Shown here piece by piece: positions 8,061 to 17,952 of a DNA stretch of 64,000 nucleotides; within the stretch, counting starts at the first letter, position 1, and each line of letters starts with the position of its first letter. Position numbers and translations under genes: made by a program. The notes beneath the pieces were generated by a model, which was given only the letters and a program-made list of their open reading frames with translations, was not told the origin of the DNA and ran no database searches. The DNA comes from CAZKYP01 sp964556885 (lineage in GTDB: Bacteria > Planctomycetota > Phycisphaerae > Sedimentisphaerales > Anaerobacaceae): contig CAZKYP010000001.1 of assembly GCA_964556885.1 (NCBI GenBank), positions 1-64,000 of the forward strand, read 5' to 3'.

Positions 8061-11000
8061 TTAATAAATGGCTGTCTGCATTTGTTCAGCATACTTTTGT
8101 CTGCCGAGATCGCATTTTTGCAGCAATTGACGGATTTGGTCGTTATTGGGGTCCATTTTGAGGCATTCATTCAATTCCGACCAGGCCTGTTCAAAAGCTT
8201 TTTTGGCGTAAACAGGGGATGAGTTTGAATTTATGAAATTCTGGCCTATTGAAAGGTAAGTTGCGGCGACCAGACATTTGGCGTGTAATGACCTTTTCTC
8301 GGGGGCTATCTTGTCCCAGGCTACATCCGGAAACAACTCATCATAACTGAAACTCTCCGTAAATCGCTTTAGAACCTCAAAATTTGCCCGTGCCCCTTCA
8401 TGTGAAGGTTTTCTTGAAACACTATCAAGTACCATTCTTCTAAGGTACAACGGTGCTTTAAGGTGGTGGGCTTTTAATCCGTGTTTAACAAACAGCCGTA
8501 TCATGTCGTAATCCATGCTGTTTCTAAAACTGTCATCGAACTTTCCGATCTTGTCAAAGACGCTCTTTCTGATACAGGTCCTGAACGGCACAACTGGAAA
8601 TCCGCAGTGAAACAGGTCTCTGATAAGATATTTTCGATCCGTGTACTCCGGGCGTTCAATCACCCGGGTCGGTCTGCCAATGGTATCGATAAGATAATCG
8701 TCGCAATAAATAAGGTCGGCGTCGGGACATTTTTCAAATTCCTTTAAATGTGATGAAATGTAATCCGGAGTCATCATATCATCGGCATCAAGAGGCACGA
8801 TAAAATCACCTGATGCTTTTTTCATACCGAGATTTCGGGCGGTATAAGGCCCGCCGTTTTCCTTGTAGAAGTATTTAATCCGTGGGTCTCCGAAGCTCAA
8901 TACCGCATCCTTAGTGTGATCTGTGGAACCGTCATCAACTACAATCAGCTCGAAATTCATATAGTTTTGAATCAGTATGCTTTCAATCGCCTCTATGATA
9001 TAATTTTCCATGTTATATACGGGCATTATAATCGAGACCAGGGGATTGTCTTTGTGTTGGTAGATTGGGAAAATACCCAAATACTCTCTGCCATATCTCC
9101 TGCCGACCTTGTACCTCTCGTACCAACTGTGAATCCTTCTGCCATGTTCGATTCCATCCCTGTTATAATAGTACAGCCCCAAAAATTCCGGTATGTGTTT
9201 GAAATCGTATTTTTGGGAAGTACGAAGCCAAAAATCCCAGTCTCCCGAACAAGCTAATGACTCGTCAAAAAAGCCCAGTTCATCATGAAGTGTTTTTCTC
9301 CACATCGGCTGTGAACCAACACAACAGCCGAAGAGCAGTCTTTCTTTACTGTATTCAGACCTTTTGGCCAGTTCTATACAGTTATGGTTTTCAAAAGTGC
9401 CGTTGGGTGTATCTGTGCATATCTGGTCGCCATAAATAAGTGCTATTTCCGGATTTTTCTCCAGTGTGCGGGCCATAATTTCGAGGGCATCCTTACGATG
9501 CCGGTCGTCCGTATTGGCATTTGTCAGGTATTTCCCGCGGGCCACCCTGACAGCACGGTTCCATGCCGTGTAGATTCCCTCACGACAGTCGGTTTTGATG
9601 TAGGATATGTTATTATATTTATTCTGGTATTCACGAACGATTGCATCTTCGTTCTGTTCCGAGCCGCTGTTGACAATTACAATCTCCAGCTTATCTGCTA
9701 TTGTCTGCTGAACCAGGTCGTCCATGCAGCCTCTCAGGAATTTCTCTGCATTATATGTCGACACTATCGCCGAAACCAGATACCGGCTTTCCGGACCGGC
9801 GGAGCTTTCAGAAATAGCTTCGCTCTTTTGCGGAGCGGCCGGTAACGACGGTGCGTTTTCCAGTTTGGCAAGCACGGCTTTCAGACTCGCTGTTTGCTCC
9901 TGTGGCATATTCAAGCGATTATCGTTCAGTAGCGTATGATAAATCTGTTTGACTTTATCGTATTTTCCATGGTTGAGGTAACACTGGGCAAGCTTCGTGC
10001 CGGTGCTTATGTAGCAGTCGATTTGTGCCGTCTTGTTTTTTTCGACATCAGAGCTTGTTTTTAATTTTCGTTCAATGAATTCATCTGATTGCATTACGGA
10101 GGAAAATACGGATTCAAGCAGTATCTCGGCTTCTGTGAATTTGCCGAGCTTGGCATACAGAGTACCGAGCAGATAACGTCCCTTGAGCAAGTCCGGCTCA
10201 AGGTTCACTGCTTTCAAAGCCCATTCAGCAGCTTCCTGTGGAGAATTTTCCTGTAGAAACAGGCAGTTGCTTAAGAGTTTAAGATAATCTTTTTCAAATA
10301 TCCTGGCATTTTGCGGATACAAGCTGCGGATATACTGCAGATACAATTCGATATCGGGCCATTTTTTGCGTGCCATTTTGAGCATTTCTTTTTCCCGCAG
10401 GTTTTTCTCGATGCGATGCTCGAAGTCGACTTTTGGTTCATGATATACTATCACATCGGGGGCATATATTATGCAGTTAATCTTCTCATTTAGTGATTTG
10501 TATATCCTGTATGAAAGCTCCCGGTTCTCGTTCCCGAACAGGTCGGTATCATATCCGTCGACCTTGCAGAATATATCCTTTCTGAAGGCACAATGTGAAC
10601 TGACTTCACATGTGGTATGTATAACATTATCGCCCAAATCATAACTCGCGGGTGCTGTTTGTGAGTCCGTGGAACTTTTCGGCAGTACCTTTCCTCTCAG
10701 GCCGCAAATGTTGTGTTTTGCGAAGTTCGCAAGAATATTAGCGACAAAATTTTTGTCCGGCACTGCGTCGTCGTCAAGGAACGCGAAATAGTCAGCCCTT
10801 GCCTTCGATGCGCCTGTATTTTTTGCGTATGACGGGCCGAGGTTTTTGCTTAGCTCTATACAGCAAAGCCCGCATTTGAATCTCTCGGAGATGGTTTTTA
10901 ATTCGGATAATTCACCATCGTTGCTTATAACAATTATCTCGAAATCTGTCTCGGTTTGGTTTTGCAGGGCGTTAAGATTTTCATTTAATTGCTGCGGCTT

Positions 11001-14000
11001 ATTATAAGTAACAATTACGACGGACAATTTCGGCTTTGTACCACCTCTCAAATCCCATTGGTTCTTGATATAATCCGTGCGGGAATCTGCTGCGGCGATT
11101 TTTGTGAGGACCTTCTTTTTCCATATCTGTATTTCAGGCCAGTTGGAAAACAGGGGATTGTTACTTATACCGTTCCAGTCAATAATCTTACAAGCCTGCA
11201 ATGCATAGTTATAGCACTTGCTAATCATAATGTTTTCGTAACTGGTTAGAGCGCTGTTGGATTTGCAGACTGCGTCCGGACTTAAAAGACGTTCGCCCAA
11301 TGTCTCATTGATGTAAAGAAAATTGTATTTTTGAGTCAGTCTGAACCAGAATTCGTAGTCGCCCGAAATCATGAAGCCTTCGTCGAAATATCCGAGCACA
11401 TTATGTACTTCTTTTCGCCACATGGGTTGTGAGCCGGGGAAGCACTGGCCGCTAAATAATCGATCTCGTGAAAATTCACCGTTTATCCTCTCACCAACTG
11501 CAACTCTTCGTCCGTCTGTTTCGCTTACTTCTACCTGGTTGGCATAAACCATGACTTTGTCCTGATTTGCATCCAGCGCCTTTGCCATGATTTCGAGGGC
11601 ATCGGGACGATGCCTGTCGTCGGTATTGGCATTTGTGATGTATTTGCCGGTGGCGATTTTGATACCCCTGTTCCATGCAGCATAGATTGTTTCGCGTTTC
11701 TCAGTTTTGATGTATTTTATATTATTGTATTTTTTTTGAAATTCTTTTACGATCAGGCCTTCATTTTGCTGAGAGCCGCTGTCAATCACTATTATTTCGA
11801 CCTTCTCGGATATAGTTTGCTTTTCCAGGTCTTCAAGACAATCGTGAATGAAATTTTCTGAATTGTATGTGGATACTATGGCACTAACAAGGTATTGTTT
11901 CTCGTGAGCATGTTCTTTACCGGTCTTGGAATTTTGTATAGATGAATCGGGGATTTTTGTTAACCAGCTATTAACAGCCTGTTCGATCATCTCAACGGTT
12001 ATGGTGTTTATGCAGCGGATGTCCTGGCCGTATTTGCACCGCCAGTTGCAGCCGTAACAATCCATCTGGGTATAAACCAAAGACGTCTTTGGACTATACG
12101 GCATGAATCTGCCGAAATGGCCGCCACCAATGATTACAACATGCGGACAATTGACTGTCGCCGCTATATGTACCGGTGCCGATTCGACTCCAATACATAA
12201 CTTTGCCCTTTCTAATAAAGCTGCTAACTGCCTGAGGGATGTTTTACCGCAAAAGTTGCGCACGTTGGGGTGTTCGGTTGTTTTGATAATGTTTTCCGCA
12301 TTCTGGCTACTCTGTTTAGAGCCACAGATTAAAATTGGATAGTTTTTCAAACATGACATCAATTCCGCCCACTTGGAATCGGGCCAATTCCGCTTCTCAT
12401 ACTGTGCGAAGGGGCATATTATCATCGGCTCTTGTATGTTTAGGTCCTTCAGCAGCTTGTCGGCATAATCCCTGTGCTCAGGTTCCAGCCATAAGGTAGT
12501 TTCATACGGATGAATAACTGATAGGCCAAGTCCCTCGACAAATTCGCTATTTCGCTCAGTCTCAAGCATTTTGCCGGCTTTTGCGGGAATGAGTTTCGTG
12601 AAATATGGATTGTTTGCATGGACCTGTTCTGCCGGCATGTTGGTATCGTCGCCGACCGAGGCGATTTTTTCTTTGGCTCCACTGTTTATTACAATAAAGT
12701 CGGTAACCTTATCCCTCGAATAAACAGGACAAATTGCAACATCATACTTCGCGGCCTGGATGCGACTCATAAAATCGGCGGCATAATTCTGATCGTAGAC
12801 CATCGACTTGCGATGATTGACAATGACTTCGTCGATATAGGGACATGCCTCGGCGAGTTCTATAGTGCACTCCCTCACAATAATCGCAATATGTGAGTTT
12901 GGATAGAGTTTTCGGTAATAGGGCAGGGCCCCTGAGAAAATCACGAAATCCCCGATTCCATCTGTTTTCACAATAAGAACCTTATGTTGTTGTTTGGAAA
13001 TCGCCTGGACTGCTGTTTTCAAAGCTGTAACGTCAATATTTGTTTTGTCTTCATTATGGACAAAAGTGTCGGATTGATGGCCGTAGGTAGGTGTTGATGC
13101 CCTGTCACCTGACGATGAAGTGTGTGCAACAGGACGTAACATAAAACAGCCCAGGCTATAGGCGAGCATGGGTTCTCGTTGCAATGCCGACTCTTCATCT
13201 ACTTCCCGCCACTGGTTGTTTTCGTCCTTTATCCAAAAACAACTGCTTTCTATCTCCCAGTTTTTGAGGAGTTTTACAAGTCTTGTTTGTCCGTAAACGC
13301 GATGCAGTGAGCCGACAACCATGTCAAGACCTACCGGAATTGTCAGAAGCATTTTGCCGTCCGGTTTAATGATTTTACTCATCTGGTTCATTATTTCCAG
13401 GTCGTCGTCTATTCCCTCTTTGGTTACTCCGTATCTACCTACCAGTCCGGAGTGTTCGACTGACGAACAATTGATTATTAAATCATAACTTTGCGGCGTC
13501 CAATCCTGCTGCAAAAAATCGCCCTGAATGAAGTGTATATCTCCCAGACCGTCAAGAGAGACTGTAAGGGGAGTCATATCTATCGCTGTTATCCGGTATC
13601 CGAGCTGAGTTGCGAAACGTGTCAGTTCGGCGGTTTGGCCGCATCCGAAGTCAAGAAGCCTTGATCCTTTATTATGGTTATTTGTCATTTTCGTAAGCAG
13701 GCTTTTTGTGGAGCCCCACTCAACATCTCTGTCCCCTTTTAGGTCCGGTTTTAATCTGTGTATTTGCTCTGCAAATTGTGCTGAATCCGGATTTTCAGGA
13801 TCTTTGTTCAGGGCGTTTTTTGCTTCGACTTCCGCTTCCAGTAATCGACCGAGCCGAGCCAGGCATACTGCTCGTCCGAAGTGAGCATCAATACTGTCTT
13901 GAGAATGGATCAGAATCTTTTCGAATTCCTTTAGTGCCTTTACAATATGACCCTGATTCAGAAGCGTCTGTGCATGTATGATTTGATTTATTGTATTTCC

Positions 14001-17000
14001 TGTTTCGAAGTTATCAACATTAACCGGCAGGTGTGTGTCTTTGTCGAGTTTTTTGTGTTTCGGGGTGAACTTAGCTATGCAGAAACCAAATTTTTCCTTT
14101 GAATGAGTTATCAGTTCAAACCGTTTATCCTTCTGTATCTCCTGGAAACTATGATGATGTTTGACATGGTAAATATCGTCCAGGGCAATATAACATTCTC
14201 CTTGCAGGTTATCTATGAGGTGATTAAATTCGATATTACCCATGTGGCCGCCGCTGTCAAGAAGGACAAAATCCGGCTTAAAGTCGAATACTTTGAGACA
14301 TTGATATAGCAAATCGTCGGGCAGACTGGGAAAATTTGTCTCGTTATAGTAAAGCTCGGCTCTGTTTTCTTCTTTGTGGTCAACGAAAATACCATCATAA
14401 TCGATATCTGTTATCGTCTTTCGGGCTATTTCCTCCTTGCTCGGCAACATCGCCCGCGGAACGGACAGGCCGTTAAGTGCATTGACCTTTATGTTATTCG
14501 TCTCGAAATATTGTTTCGCACGAGTATAATTTTTAGGATTAACTTCGATAGTAAAAAATATTGCATCAACAATACCCAGTCTTTGCAGCGATTTTGTGAT
14601 TATAGTCGTGGTGCCGGTGCCAAGATAAGTTCCAGTCTCAATAATCTTTCTTGGTTTGATTTTACTGAATAATTCTTGAATTTTTTCACCGAACGAAGAT
14701 TCTGCACCAACATTAACTCCAGTTTTGACATAATCAGCGGCTATCTTAACCTTTTTGGAAACTTTGTCTGTGAGTTCCGAAGGTTCTTTCTGACAGGCTT
14801 TTTGTGCTAATGATTTTCGGAAACTTTCCATTACTTCAGGATGAGAGCCCTCAAAAGGTACAGTCTGTGAATTGATATCGCCAGTCCAGATGGGATATTT
14901 TGAATCAATCTCCTGCCTGTTCGCCGGCATCCATTTCAGGAAACATTCTTTATACCATTCAAGCAGGTCGATATTCCAGTTCTTTCCCCAGCCGTATCTG
15001 CAATAAAGCTCGATTTTCTGTTTTACTTGTTTATCTAAGACATAGCTGTAATGGTAAAAAATTATTCCCATTTGTTTTGTCTGGGTTCCATCCAGCAGGT
15101 GCATTTGTTCGGTGGTTTTATCGGAGTCGGGCCAGAGCATTGTTGGTGGCCGGTGTGACGTAAACAGGGCGCCGGGAACATACTTAAACAGCCTTCTGTA
15201 ATGGCACCATTGTTTATAGAATGCGGGTGAAACGAAGATGTATTCCAGACCTTTCCAGAAATTGTCCGGGATGAAATTAACCTGTGTAATTGACGGTTCT
15301 TTTTTAATAATTTCCTTTATTTTCTCAAGATGCTCTCTTTTGTAAACCTCGTCGGAATCTATGAGCCAGATATAGTCCCCCGTGACATATTTCAGGGCCT
15401 CATTTTGCATCTCACATTTTTCCGGCCATCTGCCCTGGATAAGCCTGATTTTATTTTGCGGGTCCGGGAAAGACTGTATAAATTCTACTGTTCCATCAGT
15501 AGAGCTGCCATCCGGATTGGCTGCGAACATGCAATTTTCAACGGCGCCTTCTATTATGATTATCTCGTGTGCAAAATCATAAACCGACTTCAGGCTGTAT
15601 TCGATAAAGGGCATTCCATTCAGGACGATCATTACGAACGAAAACTTAGGCTCATGTAGCAACTTAGGCTGATCGATAGAATGCGATATTGGCGAAATAA
15701 TTTCGTCTCGAAGGTTTGTCTTACTATTTCTTGGATCAAAGGAAATAAGCGATTCTGCAGAAGACGAGTTTTCGTTATTGACGGTCGTTATCTGGTTATT
15801 GTTCCGTTCATATTCATTGATTGCCTGTCTGAGTCTTTCGAGCAGATTTTTAGCACCGCTGTGTTCGGGCTGGAACCTGAGTTCTGTCTCACAGGCTTGT
15901 AGAGCCGAATATAATTTACCGGCCTGTGTGTAGGCGGCGGCCATAGCAAAATTCAGGTTGGACATATCGGGACAATCCGAGTGTACTTCATTAAAATAAT
16001 TCAATGCCTCCTGCAAATTGCCGTCACGCATAAATTCGATACCCATTTTGAGAAGTTCTTCCGCTATTTTATCCTGATGAGGTTGCAGGATTCCCTCGGG
16101 ACAGGATTTGGCCAATCTGATAATTGCCTTTGATTTGTGGTGATCAGGTTGTAATTTTAGCTCTTCGGAACCTGCTTTAGCCGCCTCAATCGTCCTGCCC
16201 AGCCTGAGTAGGATGTTGGCTCTTCGGTAATTGAAATTCGGCCGATTTTCTCCTGCTTCCAGCAGCAGGTCCAGATACTCAAGCGCATCTTCTATTTTCT
16301 CCTGTTGTTCAAGCTCGGCAGACCTCTTTTGGAAATGCTCGGTTATTAAATCCAGCCTGTCACGGTTCGGGCCATTTTTATATGCGAGAGGAGCATACCG
16401 TTTTGCCATGTCCCATATCCCCATATTGCAGTAGTTAATTACGTGCCATGGATATAGACTTGCTATGGCTTTATCCTTAAGCAAACGTATAGGTTCCGGT
16501 GTATCGGTATTGTTGCAAAGACGCTCAATTGCGGCCTTTCTCGATGTCATCAGCTCTTCCCTGATTTCCGCCTGATAGCTATACGCTGCCGGATGTACTG
16601 CATATTTCGACACAAAACATGATATGTGTCGAATGGGAAAGACGGCGCCGAGTCTTGCCCAGATTTCGAATTCGCCGCAACCGCTGTATTGTGAAAGTTT
16701 GACTGCATCGTAACATTTTTTTCTGAAAAAACTGGCGCTAAACGGGGGCATTATTTCGGAGCAGATATATTTCTCATAATCCCATTCTTTAGCTTTAACC
16801 CAGCCGGTGATATTGCCGTCGCAGTCAGTATTATAATGGTCACCGTATATCGCTGCCAGTTCAGGATTTTCCGTCAAGTTCCTGACGGCCCAGGAAACTG
16901 CATTTGGCAGCAATTCCTCATCGGACAAACATGAACCAAAAAATTCTCCGCGTACTCTTGAAAGACAGCGAAAAAATGCGTCTCCCGGTCCTGAGTCCGG

Positions 17001-17204
17001 TTCGGAGACAAGATTAATTTGGTCTCCGTAACTTTTAAGTAGTTCGAGTGTTCCGTCGGTAGACTCGCCGTCCTGCACAATGATTTCAATGTTCGGATAG
17101 TCCTGTGCAAGAATACTGTCAATCGACCGCCTGACGGATTTTGCGCGGTTTTTCACGAATGAAAAGATGGATACAAGCGGGTATTTATTAGATTCTGTTT
17201 GCAC
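8061..17204 (-). CDS. Giant multi-domain glycosyltransferase/methyltransferase with TPR repeats
   Basis: About 3047 residues in one uninterrupted frame (numbering below is from a possible TTG at 17222, six codons upstream). Domains in order: GT2 (about 14-230), TPR-like repeats (310-465), GT2 (525-780, WLIDSDEVY acidic motif), class I methyltransferase of CmcI/TylF-like type (860-1050), TPR (1075-1160), Methyltransf_11-type domain (1190-1300, LLDFGCGQ), GT9 heptosyltransferase-like domain (1413-1755, KTDGIGDF and GVESAPVHIAATV), GT2 (1775-1990, NTDDRHRPD), GT2 (2063-2290, FLDDDAVPD), TPR (2335-2430), GT2 (2480-2700, NTDDRHRKD), GT2 (2727-2950, PLDADDMMT), TPR-like tail. No membrane segment is evident, so it should act in the cytoplasm. 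The GTG at 17204 is preferred: AAGGA lies 7 bases upstream, while the TTG lacks a good site. Third gene behind hddA and hddC; probably builds a heptose-containing glycan on flagellin (inference). Confidence 0.9.
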   Translation of the reverse strand: MQTESNKYPLVSIFSFVKNRAKSVRRSIDSILAQDYPNIEIIVQDGESTDGTLELLKSYGDQINLVSEPDSGPGDAFFRCLSRVRGEFFGSCLSDEELLPNAVSWAVRNLTENPELAAIYGDHYNTDCDGNITGWVKAKEWDYEKYICSEIMPPFSASFFRKKCYDAVKLSQYSGCGEFEIWARLGAVFPIRHISCFVSKYAVHPAAYSYQAEIREELMTSRKAAIERLCNNTDTPEPIRLLKDKAIASLYPWHVINYCNMGIWDMAKRYAPLAYKNGPNRDRLDLITEHFQKRSAELEQQEKIEDALEYLDLLLEAGENRPNFNYRRANILLRLGRTIEAAKAGSEELKLQPDHHKSKAIIRLAKSCPEGILQPHQDKIAEELLKMGIEFMRDGNLQEALNYFNEVHSDCPDMSNLNFAMAAAYTQAGKLYSALQACETELRFQPEHSGAKNLLERLRQAINEYERNNNQITTVNNENSSSAESLISFDPRNSKTNLRDEIISPISHSIDQPKLLHEPKFSFVMIVLNGMPFIEYSLKSVYDFAHEIIIIEGAVENCMFAANPDGSSTDGTVEFIQSFPDPQNKIRLIQGRWPEKCEMQNEALKYVTGDYIWLIDSDEVYKREHLEKIKEIIKKEPSITQVNFIPDNFWKGLEYIFVSPAFYKQWCHYRRLFKYVPGALFTSHRPPTMLWPDSDKTTEQMHLLDGTQTKQMGIIFYHYSYVLDKQVKQKIELYCRYGWGKNWNIDLLEWYKECFLKWMPANRQEIDSKYPIWTGDINSQTVPFEGSHPEVMESFRKSLAQKACQKEPSELTDKVSKKVKIAADYVKTGVNVGAESSFGEKIQELFSKIKPRKIIETGTYLGTGTTTIITKSLQRLGIVDAIFFTIEVNPKNYTRAKQYFETNNIKVNALNGLSVPRAMLPSKEEIARKTITDIDYDGIFVDHKEENRAELYYNETNFPSLPDDLLYQCLKVFDFKPDFVLLDSGGHMGNIEFNHLIDNLQGECYIALDDIYHVKHHHSFQEIQKDKRFELITHSKEKFGFCIAKFTPKHKKLDKDTHLPVNVDNFETGNTINQIIHAQTLLNQGHIVKALKEFEKILIHSQDSIDAHFGRAVCLARLGRLLEAEVEAKNALNKDPENPDSAQFAEQIHRLKPDLKGDRDVEWGSTKSLLTKMTNNHNKGSRLLDFGCGQTAELTRFATQLGYRITAIDMTPLTVSLDGLGDIHFIQGDFLQQDWTPQSYDLIINCSSVEHSGLVGRYGVTKEGIDDDLEIMNQMSKIIKPDGKMLLTIPVGLDMVVGSLHRVYGQTRLVKLLKNWEIESSCFWIKDENNQWREVDEESALQREPMLAYSLGCFMLRPVAHTSSSGDRASTPTYGHQSDTFVHNEDKTNIDVTALKTAVQAISKQQHKVLIVKTDGIGDFVIFSGALPYYRKLYPNSHIAIIVRECTIELAEACPYIDEVIVNHRKSMVYDQNYAADFMSRIQAAKYDVAICPVYSRDKVTDFIVINSGAKEKIASVGDDTNMPAEQVHANNPYFTKLIPAKAGKMLETERNSEFVEGLGLSVIHPYETTLWLEPEHRDYADKLLKDLNIQEPMIICPFAQYEKRNWPDSKWAELMSCLKNYPILICGSKQSSQNAENIIKTTEHPNVRNFCGKTSLRQLAALLERAKLCIGVESAPVHIAATVNCPHVVIIGGGHFGRFMPYSPKTSLVYTQMDCYGCNWRCKYGQDIRCINTITVEMIEQAVNSWLTKIPDSSIQNSKTGKEHAHEKQYLVSAIVSTYNSENFIHDCLEDLEKQTISEKVEIIVIDSGSQQNEGLIVKEFQKKYNNIKYIKTEKRETIYAAWNRGIKIATGKYITNANTDDRHRPDALEIMAKALDANQDKVMVYANQVEVSETDGRRVAVGERINGEFSRDRLFSGQCFPGSQPMWRKEVHNVLGYFDEGFMISGDYEFWFRLTQKYNFLYINETLGERLLSPDAVCKSNSALTSYENIMISKCYNYALQACKIIDWNGISNNPLFSNWPEIQIWKKKVLTKIAAADSRTDYIKNQWDLRGGTKPKLSVVIVTYNKPQQLNENLNALQNQTETDFEIIVISNDGELSELKTISERFKCGLCCIELSKNLGPSYAKNTGASKARADYFAFLDDDAVPDKNFVANILANFAKHNICGLRGKVLPKSSTDSQTAPASYDLGDNVIHTTCEVSSHCAFRKDIFCKVDGYDTDLFGNENRELSYRIYKSLNEKINCIIYAPDVIVYHEPKVDFEHRIEKNLREKEMLKMARKKWPDIELYLQYIRSLYPQNARIFEKDYLKLLSNCLFLQENSPQEAAEWALKAVNLEPDLLKGRYLLGTLYAKLGKFTEAEILLESVFSSVMQSDEFIERKLKTSSDVEKNKTAQIDCYISTGTKLAQCYLNHGKYDKVKQIYHTLLNDNRLNMPQEQTASLKAVLAKLENAPSLPAAPQKSEAISESSAGPESRYLVSAIVSTYNAEKFLRGCMDDLVQQTIADKLEIVIVNSGSEQNEDAIVREYQNKYNNISYIKTDCREGIYTAWNRAVRVARGKYLTNANTDDRHRKDALEIMARTLEKNPEIALIYGDQICTDTPNGTFENHNCIELAKRSEYSKERLLFGCCVGSQPMWRKTLHDELGFFDESLACSGDWDFWLRTSQKYDFKHIPEFLGLYYYNRDGIEHGRRIHSWYERYKVGRRYGREYLGIFPIYQHKDNPLVSIIMPVYNMENYIIEAIESILIQNYMNFELIVVDDGSTDHTKDAVLSFGDPRIKYFYKENGGPYTARNLGMKKASGDFIVPLDADDMMTPDYISSHLKEFEKCPDADLIYCDDYLIDTIGRPTRVIERPEYTDRKYLIRDLFHCGFPVVPFRTCIRKSVFDKIGKFDDSFRNSMDYDMIRLFVKHGLKAHHLKAPLYLRRMVLDSVSRKPSHEGARANFEVLKRFTESFSYDELFPDVAWDKIAPEKRSLHAKCLVAATYLSIGQNFINSNSSPVYAKKAFEQAWSELNECLKMDPNNDQIRQLLQKCDLGRQKYAEQMQTAIY

Positions 17205-17952
17205 AAATCGGTCCTTTATCAAAGAAATTGACTCTGCTGTTAAAAAACTCTATCGCTTGTTTGTATCGGTTGGGTGTTCCGATATCGATTATTTTCTCGT
17301 TGGTTATAAAAGCGTGACTGTTCCGGCCGGCCAGTTGCGGAAACAGGTCATATTCCAGCGAGTACTTCATACCAGCAGGTATCATTGGAAGAACCTCTTT
17401 TTGAAAGAGATAGATACCTGCATTAATATATCCATGTTTATCAATGTCTTTTTTTTCTTCGAAGCCGATGATCCTCTGCGAGTCATCCAGAAAAACAGAA
17501 CCGTAACTTTCCGTATTTTCAGTACCGGTTACGACCATTGACATCAAAGCTTCTCTGTCCGAATGGAATTTAAGAAATTCGGTCATGTCGGCGGTACAAA
17601 ATGAATCGCCATTGGTGACAAGGAAAGGATTGCTTATTATTAAATATTGAGCATTCTTAATAGCGCCAGCCGTTCCCAGTGGGCTCTTTTCTTCTGATAT
17701 AACAAACTCGAGTGAGCTATTATTATGAATGAAATGAGCAAGAATTACCTCCGATTTATAACCGGCGCACAAGACAAATCTTTCGAAACCGAATCTGCTG
17801 AAATATCCTGTAAGAATATCGAGAAAAGGCTGTTGATTTATCAGGGCCATCGGTTTGGGACGGTCATTGATAATTGGCGCAAGCCGATTGCCCATTCCTC
17901 CGCAGAGGATGACAACGTCTATTTCCTCAATTCTCTTTTTATTAATGGTCAT
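17188..17952 (-). CDS. hddC: Sugar-1-phosphate nucleotidyltransferase, HddC-like
   Basis: A 254-residue nucleotidyltransferase with the sugar-nucleotide signature LCGGMGNRLAP near residue 16, the substrate lysine in RPKPM, and a metal-binding NGDSF motif. Best family match is D-glycero-alpha-D-manno-heptose 1-phosphate guanylyltransferase (HddC), which makes GDP-heptose; a mannose- or glucose-1-phosphate enzyme is the alternative. Context favours heptose: it overlaps by 11 bases the HddA-like kinase upstream, and downstream overlaps the start of a protein with a GT9 heptosyltransferase-like domain. Confidence 0.8.
   Translation of the reverse strand: MTINKKRIEEIDVVILCGGMGNRLAPIINDRPKPMALINQQPFLDILTGYFSRFGFERFVLCAGYKSEVILAHFIHNNSSLEFVISEEKSPLGTAGAIKNAQYLIISNPFLVTNGDSFCTADMTEFLKFHSDREALMSMVVTGTENTESYGSVFLDDSQRIIGFEEKKDIDKHGYINAGIYLFQKEVLPMIPAGMKYSLEYDLFPQLAGRNSHAFITNEKIIDIGTPNRYKQAIEFFNSRVNFFDKGPICANRI

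Noticed and set aside
8061..17222. Giant gene as several separate genes
   Set aside because: No stop codon or internal ribosome site pattern breaks the frame, and domain linkers are ordinary; treated as one protein, with the assembly check noted.
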